From: Microcaldota archaeon
GTDB taxonomy: Archaea > Micrarchaeota > Micrarchaeia > Micrarchaeales > Micrarchaeaceae
Direction of reading: 5' to 3'
Assembly (NCBI GenBank): GCA_028866775.1
Contig: JAGWHK010000001.1
Span: 338,610 to 402,609, forward strand
DNA length: 64,000 nucleotides
In this document: positions 8,893-16,948 of the stretch, in pieces
How positions within the stretch are numbered: the stretch's first letter is position 1
Layout of the letters: each line of letters begins with the position of its first letter
The notes under the pieces: generated by a model
Seen by the model: only the letters and a program-made list of their open reading frames with translations
Told to the model about the DNA's origin: nothing
Databases searched by the model: none
Translations under genes and position numbers: made by a program

Positions 8893-10392
8893 CTAGAATA
8901 TGTCCCTCGCGAACTTGACATCGTCCTTAGCCAGCTGGACCACCTTCTGCTTGTTCTTGTAGTAGTTTGATACCGTATACCCGGCATCGTCTATGCTGGT
9001 CACGTTGTTCTTTACCATCCATTCCAGCACTATCCTCTTCTCCTCGAGCTCGTCAGTCATGTCCTTCTTTGTGTAGCCGCCATAGAGCTGCAGCGTCTCC
9101 AGGAGCCTCGTCAGCTCGCTTACCTGCACGAATTTGTCGGTAAGTATGTTCCACCTGTGCAGCACGTTGATGTCCCCGGTCTCTAGAATCTCTCCCAGTT
9201 CCAGCATACGCCTTATTCCCTTTGACCTGTGCCTGAACAGGACGACCACGGCCCCTATGGCGTTCATCGTTATCTTCGGCACGTCTATGGGTGGGTTGGT
9301 CATACGGACCACTGTGTCCTGCGCATTGTCTGCGTGGACGGTCCCGTATACGGAGTGACCGGTGTGTATGGCCTCGAAGAGGGTCTCTGCATCCCTTTTC
9401 GTCCTCACCTCTCCGACAAGCATTATGTCCGGCCTCTGTCTGAGTGCATTCACCATGAGGTTGTATAGGGTCACCTCTCCCTTTCCCTCCGGGTTTGGCT
9501 GCCTTGTGACCATGGGCAGCCACTGCAGGAAGTTGGGCAGCTCCAGTTCCCTTGTCTCCTCGATCGAGATTATCCTCCTTGTCGGGGGGAAGAACATCGA
9601 GCATGCGTTCAGGAATGAGGTCTTGCCCGATGCGGTTCCTCCTGAGAATAGGAGGCTTATCTCGTTTTGGATGCAGAGCCACACCAGCGATGCGATCGGG
9701 CTTGCTATAGTGCCGTTCTTTACCATCGCGGTCATGGTCCACGGGTTCTTGGCGAACTTTCTTATTGTGATTGTGTTGCCTCCCTGCGATATCGGGAAAA
9801 GGGTCGCATTGACCCTGGAGCCGTCGGCAAGCTCTGCGTCCATGAGCGGGGCGAGGTTGTTTATCTCCCTTCCTATCCTCCTCCCTATCGCGGCGGACTG
9901 CTCGTATATGGATTCGTCGCTCAGCGGCCTTATGTTAGTCTTGCACCAGCCCAGCTCCTTGTGGAATATCCATATGAAGTCGCTGGCCCCGTTGACCGCT
10001 ATCTCCTCGAGGCTGTCGTCGGCTATCAGAACCTCTAGGTCTCCCAGGCCGAGCATCATGTTGACTATGTATGAGGTAAGGAGCACCTTCATCTGCGGCT
10101 CGATCCCAGGTATGTACTTGTCTATCAGGATGTTGCTTACCTCCTTGTAACGGTTGTCGAGGGATTTCATGTACCGTTCGTCCTGCACCCTTGACGGGTC
10201 TATCGACACCATTGAGGTAAGCTCACCCCTAAATGAGAGGAGGAGCAGCTTCGTTGCGTTTCCTATCCCTGGGAAGCTTACCATGTATTGGGGCGTGAAG
10301 TCGATTATCGACTGCTCTATCCTTATCTCGACACGCATTCCATGTACGTCAAGGTTGTAGCTCGCCAATCTCTTAGTCTCTGGTTTATCCAT
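8893..10392 (-). CDS. FlaI/TadA-like secretion ATPase
   Basis: A 499-residue hexameric-type ATPase of the VirB11/TadA/FlaI family that powers pilus or secretion platforms. Walker A is GGTASGKTS, followed by the acidic ISIEETRELELP box, the RQRPDIMLVGEVR Walker B region and the GTVHADNA histidine box. The N-terminal domain (1-200) has the family's alpha/beta fold with the IADDSLEEIAVNG motif. ATG at 10392 overlaps the previous stop and lies after GGTGG and GAGGAA. An ATG at 10413 would add seven residues. It is the second gene of the operon and should drive the two T2SSF proteins downstream. A second family member at 30357 is only distantly similar. Confidence 0.92.
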   Translation of the reverse strand: MDKPETKRLASYNLDVHGMRVEIRIEQSIIDFTPQYMVSFPGIGNATKLLLLSFRGELTSMVSIDPSRVQDERYMKSLDNRYKEVSNILIDKYIPGIEPQMKVLLTSYIVNMMLGLGDLEVLIADDSLEEIAVNGASDFIWIFHKELGWCKTNIRPLSDESIYEQSAAIGRRIGREINNLAPLMDAELADGSRVNATLFPISQGGNTITIRKFAKNPWTMTAMVKNGTIASPIASLVWLCIQNEISLLFSGGTASGKTSFLNACSMFFPPTRRIISIEETRELELPNFLQWLPMVTRQPNPEGKGEVTLYNLMVNALRQRPDIMLVGEVRTKRDAETLFEAIHTGHSVYGTVHADNAQDTVVRMTNPPIDVPKITMNAIGAVVVLFRHRSKGIRRMLELGEILETGDINVLHRWNILTDKFVQVSELTRLLETLQLYGGYTKKDMTDELEEKRIVLEWMVKNNVTSIDDAGYTVSNYYKNKQKVVQLAKDDVKFARDIF

Positions 10393-11683
10393 CTTCCTCG
10401 CCACCCTTTTCATTCATCTGGTCTTTAATAGAGTTATCTGCATCCTTGAGGGCCTTGTCTATGCGCTCCCCCTTCAATTTAGCCGCTAGCGATTTCTTGC
10501 TTAGCTCGGCGACCGCCTTGGCCTTCTTGCCTGGGTCTATGTTTTTCTCTGCGTCTAGGGCCCTGATCGCGGATATTATGGTCTCTACCTCCTCCCTCGA
10601 TGCGGATATCGACTTCTGGACTGACTCGAGTTCTGCCTTAGTCTTGACTATTGATTCGTGTATGCTGGTGACCTCCCCCATCGAGGCCTTGAGTGTGTTG
10701 AGGTCGAGTTGGGCCTTGTCGTACTTCTGCATTACAGAGCCGGAGATCTGGTTTACCTCCTCGATCGTCTTCACATACTGGTCCTTGAAGCTCTTCCGGG
10801 CATTAAGGAGCAGGTTCTTCGATGACTCAACCTCCTTCTTTAGGCGCATTGCCTCGCCGGACACCTTGCTGGTCTCGGCCAGCTCGGTCCTTATCTCCTT
10901 GTCAACCGTTATCGCCTGGGCCGCGTCTGCCTTCAGGTCGTTGTATATCTGTTCTATCGATGTCTTCAGCGCGGCCTTGAACTCCCTTACTTGTATGTCT
11001 ATGTCTGATGATATCTTGCCGTAGAGCGCCTGCTTCGTGTCCTCTATGTCGACCAGAGTGGCCTTAGCCGTGTCCGCCCTCGCAAGCGCAAGCTTGAGGG
11101 TCTCCTCCTTCTGCCTCAGCGTGCGCTCTATGTTGGCGCCCTCTAGGGTATTTATCTTGGAATATAGGTCGTCAACCTTCTTGTCAAGCTGGGCAAAGTA
11201 AGCCTCTGCTGACTTCATGGTAGAATCTAGCTCCCTGGTCTTCTTCGACATTGGAGCTGACATCGTGTCCAGCTCGGCGAATATTCTCTGTATGGCCGGG
11301 AGCTTCTGCTTGTAGATTGCATCCATTCCCGCTACAGTGGTCGAGAGATCCTCAAGATTCTTCGAATACTTGTCAAGCGTGATCTTCTCGACCTTCATCT
11401 CGTTCTGCAGCACCGACTTCTGAGCCTCGGCCCTGACAGAGGTGGCCCTGGCCTGCTCCCCGGTCTCCCCACGGGCCTCCAGGTACATCTTGCCAACTTC
11501 GTAGCTTATCCTGACCAGCTTGCCGTTCTCCAGCACCCTGGCCCACTCCTCGATTATAGAGGGGCTCACACCCAAGGATATCGATATGGTGGTGAGGTCC
11601 AACTTGCCCTTCTCCTTCAGAAGTTCAAGGAGGGAGTCTATGCTTGTTTTTGCCTCGGGTGTCGCGCCCTGTTCAGAGGTCAT
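10385..11683 (-). CDS. winged-helix plus long coiled-coil protein heading pilus operon
   Basis: A 432-residue protein. Residues 15-65 form a winged-helix-like unit (SLLELLKEKGKLDLTTISISLGVSPSIIEEW, then the LVRISYEVGKMYL wing). Residues 75-420 are almost entirely charged heptad-like helix, predicted coiled coil. No membrane helix is visible. The ATG at 11683 is preferred over TTG at 11692 because a TATA element (ATATATAAG, about 11716-11725) sits some 30 bases upstream. Its last bases overlap the ATPase gene start. The winged helix may bind DNA, or it may be a protein-interaction module as in other secretion systems. I do not recognise a named family for the full protein. Confidence 0.8.
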   Translation of the reverse strand: MTSEQGATPEAKTSIDSLLELLKEKGKLDLTTISISLGVSPSIIEEWARVLENGKLVRISYEVGKMYLEARGETGEQARATSVRAEAQKSVLQNEMKVEKITLDKYSKNLEDLSTTVAGMDAIYKQKLPAIQRIFAELDTMSAPMSKKTRELDSTMKSAEAYFAQLDKKVDDLYSKINTLEGANIERTLRQKEETLKLALARADTAKATLVDIEDTKQALYGKISSDIDIQVREFKAALKTSIEQIYNDLKADAAQAITVDKEIRTELAETSKVSGEAMRLKKEVESSKNLLLNARKSFKDQYVKTIEEVNQISGSVMQKYDKAQLDLNTLKASMGEVTSIHESIVKTKAELESVQKSISASREEVETIISAIRALDAEKNIDPGKKAKAVAELSKKSLAAKLKGERIDKALKDADNSIKDQMNEKGGEEDG

Positions 11684-11801
11684 CCTAACCAAGAACGTAT
11701 TATCAGGAAAGGCTTATATATGGATTGCGGGTTTTGCGTCTATGGGACGATCCGTTGTTTACCGAACTTTTTCAACGATTGGTGTCTGGTTGGATAGTTG
11801 G

Positions 11802-12461
11802 CTAGAGAGGGGCACCAAGGAATAGCCCTGCGAGCAGCACAATGGTGGGGATCATCACGCCAAGGTATATCCTCCAGTCCCAGGCGAGCACTTTGGACCC
11901 GTCAAGCGGGAAGATAGGGAGCATGTTGAAGAAGCCGAGCCAGAGGCTTATGAACATGACAACGCCTATGGCCAGGGAAAGGTACGTGGCGGAAGATGAG
12001 CTGAAGGCAAGGTTCAGCGCTGCGAAGATAAAGAAGACAACAAGATTGGTGGCTGGCCCTGCCAGTGAGACTATGCCGTTCTCCCTCTTGGTGAAGTGGT
12101 TTGAGGCTATGTATGTGGCTCCAGGGAGGCCTATGAGGAAACCCAGCATGCTCGATATTATGGTTATCATGAGCCCGGCGGGCCAGGTCCTGAACTCAGC
12201 CCAGGCGCCGTAGTGCTGGGCCACGAACTTGTGCATGAGCTCGTGGAGTATGAAACTCAGCGCGACGGCGAGAGCCGCAATCGGCAGGATCGTTAGGAAG
12301 GAATTCAACAAAGATTGGTGTACCGACTGCCTGCTCAGAACGCCGCCGCTGAATATGAACGCGAATGCGCAGGTGAGCACGAAGTAGGCGAGCAGGATGT
12401 CGATGATTTCGCGCGCGCTAGTTGGGGAGTGAGACACGTATATCTGCTGAGTGTGAGGCAT
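11802..12461 (-). CDS. M50-family site-2-type membrane metalloprotease
   Basis: About 219 residues with several membrane helices. The zinc motif HELMH lies in a hydrophobic helix (about residue 73), and a downstream FPLDGSKVLAWD segment supplies the Asp-Gly characteristic of M50 proteases (usual form N/F-PxxDG). These enzymes cleave membrane-embedded substrates. The frame stays open upstream into the tRNA-Gln gene, so the start must be internal: ATG at 12461, or GTG at 12437, which would suit a TATA element (TTTATATC, about 12467-12476) better as a near-leaderless start. No obvious partner gene lies beside it. Confidence 0.85.
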   Translation of the reverse strand: MPHTQQIYVSHSPTSAREIIDILLAYFVLTCAFAFIFSGGVLSRQSVHQSLLNSFLTILPIAALAVALSFILHELMHKFVAQHYGAWAEFRTWPAGLMITIISSMLGFLIGLPGATYIASNHFTKRENGIVSLAGPATNLVVFFIFAALNLAFSSSSATYLSLAIGVVMFISLWLGFFNMLPIFPLDGSKVLAWDWRIYLGVMIPTIVLLAGLFLGAPL

Positions 12462-12511
12462 ATAAACAGATATAAACACGAAGCCTATAATACATAGCGG
12501 ATTAGTTAGAC

Positions 12512-12583
12512 AGCTCCATCGTCTAGCGGTCAAGGACGGCGGCCTCTGGAGCCGCAAACCCCAGTTCGAATCTGGGTGGAGCT
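12512..12583 (+). tRNA. tRNA-Gln (CTG)
   Basis: A complete cloverleaf can be drawn: acceptor AGCTCCA/TGGAGCT, D arm with a GGT loop, anticodon stem GCGGC/GCCGC around loop CTCTGGA (anticodon CTG at bases 34-36), and T arm CCCAG/CTGGG with loop TTCGAAT. There is no intron and CCA is not encoded. The anticodon loop begins with C32-T33 as expected. Confidence 0.95.
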
Positions 12584-12643
12584 ATAAATCATTTTCCTCG
12601 TGGCCTGTTCTTGGTAAAGGATATGGTGTAGCCAACCGATGGA

Positions 12644-13339
12644 TTACTGCTTGTTGCCCTGCTTGCCTTCTAGGTATATTTCCGAAGACAGCTTGAGCCT
12701 TGATACACTGTGCGCTATCACCGATCCCTTGCCCTTGAACGTTGCAAGAAAGAGACCTACTCCCCCAAACATGGCGGTCCTTACATTGTCAACGAACCTT
12801 ATACCGTATTTGAGGCTTGGATTGAAGCCAGCTATGTGTCCTGGGTCTATTTCGATTTGGTCAGTCTCACCGACATTATATATCACCGGATCGCCGACGA
12901 TGTGTATGAAAACCTTGCCGGGACCCACGAACTTCTGCAGTATTAGTCCAGCCCCTCCAAAGAAGGCAGCCCCCAGGCTTACTGTTTCGACGTTGAACTT
13001 TACTGCTTCCTCTGCGGCAAGGAACGCGTGGTCCTCAGCAGCGAACGAGTCTCCCCGTTTCAGGTCTACCATAAAGACAGATCCCGGATAGAGGCCGGCT
13101 ACGGATACGTTTCCGCTTTTGTCCTTTGCGGCAAACTCTGTAAGCAGTGCGCTGGCGCCAGTTAACTTCCTCTCTATTGCACTGACCAGACCCCCCGCCA
13201 TCCTAGGTGTCATGATCACGTTGCTGCTCTTGCTGAGCAGTTTCCCAGAATCCGCATACACGCGCTCGCCCTTATCAAGATTTATCTTCAGCGCCTGCAT
13301 GTTATGGCCCAATATCTGATAATCCATGAAAGCATCCAT
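12644..13339 (-). CDS. AIM24/TIGR00266-family protein
   Basis: A 231-residue protein of the AIM24 (PF01987) family, a beta-rich fold found in archaea, bacteria and mitochondria. Recognisable stretches are the opening MQALKINLDKGERVYADSGKL, the GGLVSAIERKLTG segment, LYPGSVFMVDL, and GGAGLILQKFVGPGKVFIHIVG near residue 145. No signal peptide or membrane helix is seen. A TATA element (TTATAAG, about 13359-13366) stands some 25 bases from the ATG, so the message is probably nearly leaderless. A second TATA-like element lies near 13440. The biochemical role of this family in archaea is not established. Confidence 0.9.
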   Translation of the reverse strand: MDAFMDYQILGHNMQALKINLDKGERVYADSGKLLSKSSNVIMTPRMAGGLVSAIERKLTGASALLTEFAAKDKSGNVSVAGLYPGSVFMVDLKRGDSFAAEDHAFLAAEEAVKFNVETVSLGAAFFGGAGLILQKFVGPGKVFIHIVGDPVIYNVGETDQIEIDPGHIAGFNPSLKYGIRFVDNVRTAMFGGVGLFLATFKGKGSVIAHSVSRLKLSSEIYLEGKQGNKQ

Positions 13340-13504
13340 AAAGTTCTCACAAAACGATCTTATAAGCTGCCATAGAAAACTTCGGTTTCATGATGACCGG
13401 GGCCTTGCACCGGCGAAATCTGCACTCAAAGGAACCCAGATATAATGTTGCGATATAACTTATGGTGGAGCTCGTTTGTGCCAAGCTCGGGTTATTCGAC
13501 TCCT

Positions 13505-14458
13505 TCAGAATATGAATGTCTTCCTTGTCCCTGATTCAGGATCCCTGTATATCAGAAATCTGTCCTCGCTCACCATCTTTACTGATTTGTAGAGCGCCTC
13601 CCTTTCCGCGAACTGGACGGCCTTCTCGAAGTCAGGCAGGCTCAGATTGCCCACCTCCCTTGTTATCTGCGCTATCTTGGGTCCGGTGTCTATACCTTGG
13701 TCTTCTGGGGTGACCAAGTGTGCTGTGGCTCCGGATACCTTCACCCCAGCTCGGTAGGCATCCAGCACCGCCTTTCCACCTATGAACGAGGGGAGCAGGC
13801 TTGGATGCACGCTCAGGATTGGCGAGTTATTCAGGTTCGGGTTAAGCAGCGGCCCTTCCTTCATAAGTATCCTGTGCCATTTCGCAAGGGTATAGAAGTC
13901 CACGCCCCTTTTTTGGGATGTCGCGTATATGCTGGACTCGGCTGCCAGCTTCTTGGACTCGAACCTTTCCTTGTCCCGCCTCCTGTCGCCAGCATCCTTG
14001 AAGATTACGTCCAGTTCAGGGTATGCCTCGGCGGCCCTACGGCGTGTCCGCTCGTTGTTGGTTATCACACATGCTATGTCAATATTCAGGTCGCCCTGCT
14101 TCCAGTGGCTCAGGACCTCCTCCATGCAGTACGTTGCCTCCGAGACCAGAATCATGGTCTTCTTTCTCCTTTCTGCATTGACCACCTTGAGGCCTGGATC
14201 GCCAAGGTCTAGGGCCTTAAGCGCGAGCTCGAATTGTTCCCTTATCTGTCCAAGGCTTGTGTTTCTCCCATCAGTGGCAGAGAATTCGGTCCTCAGCAGG
14301 TAGTAGCCGTCTATGCTCTTGCCCACCGAGTCCATTACTGTGCATTCGGCTTTCCTGATTACGCTTGTTATGGCTTCGTGGATCCCCGGCTTGTCCCTCG
14401 CGCTGAGCAACACCCTCCCGGTTTTAAGCGCTTTGGTTTCAGGCACGCCGTCACTCAA
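13505..14458 (-). CDS. PurU-like formyltetrahydrofolate deformylase family protein
   Basis: A 317-residue protein with an N-terminal ACT-like domain (about 14-100; GRVLLSARDKPGIHEAITSVI) and a C-terminal formyltransferase fold (about 105-300). The active-site region reads SVHPSLLPSFIGG and VTPEDQGIDTGPKIAQ. In PurN/PurU enzymes the triad is Asn-His-Asp (NxHxSxLP and the later Asp). Here His and Asp are kept, but the Asn position is Ser. Start TTG at 14458 overlaps the stop of the upstream gene. PurU releases formate from 10-formyl-THF. With the Asn replaced, the reaction or substrate may differ. No other folate or purine gene is nearby. Confidence 0.8.
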   Translation of the reverse strand: MSDGVPETKALKTGRVLLSARDKPGIHEAITSVIRKAECTVMDSVGKSIDGYYLLRTEFSATDGRNTSLGQIREQFELALKALDLGDPGLKVVNAERRKKTMILVSEATYCMEEVLSHWKQGDLNIDIACVITNNERTRRRAAEAYPELDVIFKDAGDRRRDKERFESKKLAAESSIYATSQKRGVDFYTLAKWHRILMKEGPLLNPNLNNSPILSVHPSLLPSFIGGKAVLDAYRAGVKVSGATAHLVTPEDQGIDTGPKIAQITREVGNLSLPDFEKAVQFAEREALYKSVKMVSEDRFLIYRDPESGTRKTFIF

Positions 14459-14729
14459 TTGCCGGACTCCCGAGCCTTATGTTTGTGTCTGCCTGCATGA
14501 GCCCAGCCGCGATGTTCCGCCTGAAGGAGCTGACAGTTGGCGCGAAGTTCCGCCTCATGAATGATTCCACAAGCTTGCGATTGGCCTCGGATCCATTTCG
14601 CAGAGTCTCCCTCAGCGCGCCGTAGTTCCTGTTGAAGGCGGCGGCAGTACCATTCTCCTTGCCAGGATCCTCCAAGTATTCGATCGCGGCCAGCACTCTT
14701 TTCCTCGCTTTTGATTGGATTTTTGGCAT
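14451..14729 (-). CDS. small basic helical protein, unknown
   Basis: A 92-residue protein, not recognised. It is rich in Arg, Ala and Asn, predicted helical throughout, with no Cys, signal peptide or membrane helix. ATG at 14729 follows GGTGGTTAG, a good archaeal ribosome-binding leader, and a TATA element shared with the divergent RCK cassette lies about 40 bases upstream. Its stop overlaps the start of the PurU-like gene by 8 bases, so the two form an operon and are probably translationally coupled. The name UPF0147 was considered but the sequence does not match. Confidence 0.7.
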   Translation of the reverse strand: MPKIQSKARKRVLAAIEYLEDPGKENGTAAAFNRNYGALRETLRNGSEANRKLVESFMRRNFAPTVSSFRRNIAAGLMQADTNIRLGSPAIE

Positions 14730-14767
14730 CTAACCACCAGTCCACAGGATTGAGTGGCCTTTTTCAA

Positions 14768-14777
14768 ATATTTATAT
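14768..14777. promoter_or_regulatory. shared bidirectional TATA element
   Basis: ATATTTATAT is nearly symmetrical and reads as a TATA box on both strands. It lies 30 bases before the ATG of the RCK cassette (plus strand) and about 38 bases before the ATG of the 92-residue protein (minus strand). No other TATA-like element is in the 78-base divergent gap. Confidence 0.55.
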
Positions 14778-14807
14778 CTTACCAGATCATTGGTACATGG
14801 TGCTGAG

Positions 14808-15236
14808 ATGGGCAAACGTGCCGAGGGTCATGTCATAGTATGCGGCTATGGTATAGTGGGTACCAAGATAGTGGAGCAGCTCTTGGAGAAGGGGGTCGCG
14901 TTCATCATAATAGACACGGACGCCGCCAAGGTGGAAAAATTGCGCGATGCCGGATATAATGTAATGCTGGGAGATGCGACCAGAGCTTCTGTCCTTAAGG
15001 AGGCGGGTATAGAGGGAGCCAAGGCGATAGCTGTGGTTCTTGACAACGACGCAAAGAACCTCTTCACCGTGATAACCGCAAGGGACATGCGCAAGGACAT
15101 ATTTATTGCAACAAGGGCCAACGACGCATTCGTGAAGGAGAAGCTGGTCGAGGCCGGGGCGAACCAGATAGTCATGCCGCAGATAACTGCATGCAATGAG
15201 ATAATGAAGGAGATATCCAAGATGAGGGCGCGATAG
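14808..15236 (+). CDS. soluble RCK/TrkA-N domain protein
   Basis: About 142 residues, a stand-alone Rossmann-fold RCK_N (TrkA-N) domain that binds NAD or nucleotide and gates K+ transporters or channels. The nucleotide-binding loop GYGIVGTKIVEQL is intact, followed by the acidic IIIDTDA strand end that contacts ribose and the LGDATRASVLKEAGIEGAKAI signature. ATG at 14808 is chosen because a GGTGCTGAG leader precedes it and the fold begins right after; an in-frame upstream start would add 18 unrelated residues. It is the first gene of a three-gene cassette, with one base between its stop and the next start. Confidence 0.9.
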   Translation: MGKRAEGHVIVCGYGIVGTKIVEQLLEKGVAFIIIDTDAAKVEKLRDAGYNVMLGDATRASVLKEAGIEGAKAIAVVLDNDAKNLFTVITARDMRKDIFIATRANDAFVKEKLVEAGANQIVMPQITACNEIMKEISKMRAR

Positions 15237-15237
15237 A

Positions 15238-16023
15238 GTGGCTAGGGTAAAGAACGGTATGGCAATAGAGAGCGCTGATGTTGAAGTAGCGAGGGAGGTG
15301 CTCGCCCTTGTGGCGGGTCTCATAATAATAATCGCGCTGCTCTCGATCTTCGTCACCTACTCTGTATCCCATGACTTCATTGGTTCTGTATATTACACGA
15401 TCTCGTCCCTGATAGATCTCAACAATGAAGGCTATGCCTTCGCGATAATTACCTCGCTCCAGCCTTTCGGCTCTGCATTCTACACAGTAGCTGGGATAGA
15501 ACTGCTTGATGGGGTGGCTAAGGTGGTGCTCATAGGCTTCCTGGTGGCCGTCCTTATAGATGCGCTGACAAGCCTTGATATAAACTCAAAGATAAATGTC
15601 CTGAAGAGCAGCAGGCTGGAGAAACATGTGGTCCTTTGCGGCTACTCGGGGCTGGGCGAGCAGATATCAGAGGCGCTCAAGGACAAGAACAGGCGTTTGG
15701 TCGTTGTGGAAAAAAGCCCGACCAAACTTGAGGAGCTCAACGAGAGGGGTTACACTGCACTGGATGGGGACTTCACGGACATGGAGGTGCTCCGCAAGGC
15801 AGGAGTTGAAAGGGCCAGCTCTGTGGTCTTCTGCTCGGACAGCGATATAACCAACCTGATGGGGATAGTTGCCGCTAGGAGACTTAACAGGGAGATAATG
15901 GTGGTAAGCAGGGCCAGGGAGGAGTTTAGCGTGACGAAGATGCAGCGTGCCGGTGCCGACCTGTGCATAATACCCGAGCTTGTGGCTGGGGTGGAGCTTG
16001 GAAACAAGCTGGTGGCGATATAA
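15238..16023 (+). CDS. two-helix membrane RCK protein lacking K+ filter signature
   Basis: A 261-residue protein starting with GTG. Residues 20-48 and about 85-108 are membrane helices with a roughly 35-residue loop between them, arranged as in 2TM potassium channels, but the loop has no TVGYG-type selectivity filter (it reads GYAFAIITSLQPFGSAF). Residues 125-255 are an RCK_N domain with GYSGLGEQISEAL and LDGDFTDMEVLRKAGVERA. Its stop overlaps the next ATG (TAATG), so translation is coupled. It may form a divergent channel or a sensor with the other two RCK proteins. The absent filter means a potassium channel role cannot be assumed. Confidence 0.85.
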   Translation: MARVKNGMAIESADVEVAREVLALVAGLIIIIALLSIFVTYSVSHDFIGSVYYTISSLIDLNNEGYAFAIITSLQPFGSAFYTVAGIELLDGVAKVVLIGFLVAVLIDALTSLDINSKINVLKSSRLEKHVVLCGYSGLGEQISEALKDKNRRLVVVEKSPTKLEELNERGYTALDGDFTDMEVLRKAGVERASSVVFCSDSDITNLMGIVAARRLNREIMVVSRAREEFSVTKMQRAGADLCIIPELVAGVELGNKLVAI

Positions 16024-16772
16024 TGGTGTCTGTAAAGCGAACTAAGCAGCTGATAACAATGCTGGTGATCGCGCTACTGATCGTATCTGTGGCGCTTAAG
16101 GTGAGTGCGGGGCTGACTCTACAGGCCTCAGCGCTTGACACTGCTATGAGCGGGCTGCAGATGGACTATATAGGGATTCCAATGGCGGCTGCCGACAACT
16201 GGCAGGTAGGTGCGGCCAAGCTTCTCGACGCCTTGGTCCTACCGCTGCTTGCCCTGTTGATAGCCATAAGCTTTGTGGGAGCGCTCGCCGGCTTCGATAT
16301 AAGGGAGAAAGTAACGCGGGCAAAGATAAGGAACCTGCGCAGACATGCGATTCTTGTGCCGTTCAACAGCTATGCGGAGGAGCTTGCCGCTGAGCTTTCG
16401 AAGCGGGGGATAAAGTCGGTGGTCCTGGCCAAGACCAAGAAGGGACTCACCAAGGCGATGGAGGCCGGACTTATTGGGGTGGTGGGGGACATAGACGAGC
16501 CGGAAACGTTCTCTGCTGCTGGGATAGCGAGCGCGGAGTTCGTTGTTGCCTGCGACTACGACGACATGAAGAATGCCATAACCGCAATAACAGCAAGATC
16601 GAAATCAGCAAGCGTCAAGGTCATCTCCGTTGTGAACGATTCTGAGAACCAGGACAAGATGATGAGCCTCAAGATAGATGCGGTGGTGGCGCCGGAACTG
16701 TCTGCTGGGCAGGACATCGCAGATGAGATAGTGAAGAACGCCTTCGTGCGCTCGTGGAGGAAGGAAGCATGA
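16023..16772 (+). CDS. second two-helix membrane RCK protein with degenerate nucleotide loop
   Basis: A 249-residue protein. Membrane helices lie at about 10-30 and 65-88, again with a loop that lacks a TVGYG filter. Residues 105-240 align with RCK_N folds (VVGDIDEPETFSAAGIASAEFVVACDYDD), but the usual GxGxxG loop is replaced by PFNSYAEELAAEL. It therefore probably does not bind NAD(H) in the usual way. Start ATG at 16023 overlaps the preceding stop. A strong GC hairpin begins 3 bases after its stop. It is the last gene of the RCK cassette and is likely an obligate partner of the preceding proteins. Confidence 0.85.
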   Translation: MVSVKRTKQLITMLVIALLIVSVALKVSAGLTLQASALDTAMSGLQMDYIGIPMAAADNWQVGAAKLLDALVLPLLALLIAISFVGALAGFDIREKVTRAKIRNLRRHAILVPFNSYAEELAAELSKRGIKSVVLAKTKKGLTKAMEAGLIGVVGDIDEPETFSAAGIASAEFVVACDYDDMKNAITAITARSKSASVKVISVVNDSENQDKMMSLKIDAVVAPELSAGQDIADEIVKNAFVRSWRKEA

Positions 16773-16774
16773 TG

Positions 16775-16797
16775 GGCCTGCCCCTAGGAGGCAGGCC
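16775..16797 (+). terminator. terminator-like perfect hairpin after RCK cassette
   Basis: An 8-bp perfect stem GGCCTGCC/GGCAGGCC encloses the loop CCTAGGA and begins 3 bases after the last RCK stop codon. No T-run follows at once, so it may be an RNA 3' end stabiliser rather than a true terminator. Confidence 0.5.
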
Positions 16798-16866
16798 GCT
16801 TCTCTGAGGTCAGCCAATTCCCGTCTTGGCACTAACATTACGCATTTAAGCCTTTTAAACTTTTAC

Positions 16867-16909
16867 TTCACTACACAATTATTTATAATTTACACTTTTA
16901 GGTAGTGAA
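16867..16909 (+). promoter_or_regulatory. TATA box flanked by TTCACTAC/GTAGTGAA inverted repeat
   Basis: TTCACTAC (16867-16874) and its exact complement GTAGTGAA (16902-16909) bracket the TATA element TTTATAAT (16882-16889). The downstream arm would cover the expected transcription start, about 25 bases after the TATA. This geometry suits a repressor that blocks TBP/TFB or polymerase. The transcript would run through the structured RNA at 16949-17036 into the gene at 17051. The regulator is not identified. Confidence 0.55.
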
Positions 16910-16948
16910 TACCAAAAGGCTAAATACTCTGCCGATAGAATCTTAGCA

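Noticed and set aside
12462..12557. N-terminal extension of the M50 protease into tRNA-Gln
   Set aside because: The extension is antisense to the tRNA gene and does not match the family; the internal start explains the promoter.
13380..13440. Possible box C/D small RNA, because of an ATGATGA stretch near 13391
   Set aside because: No CTGA D box or second C'/D' pair lies at a suitable distance, so the C-box-like sequence is probably chance.
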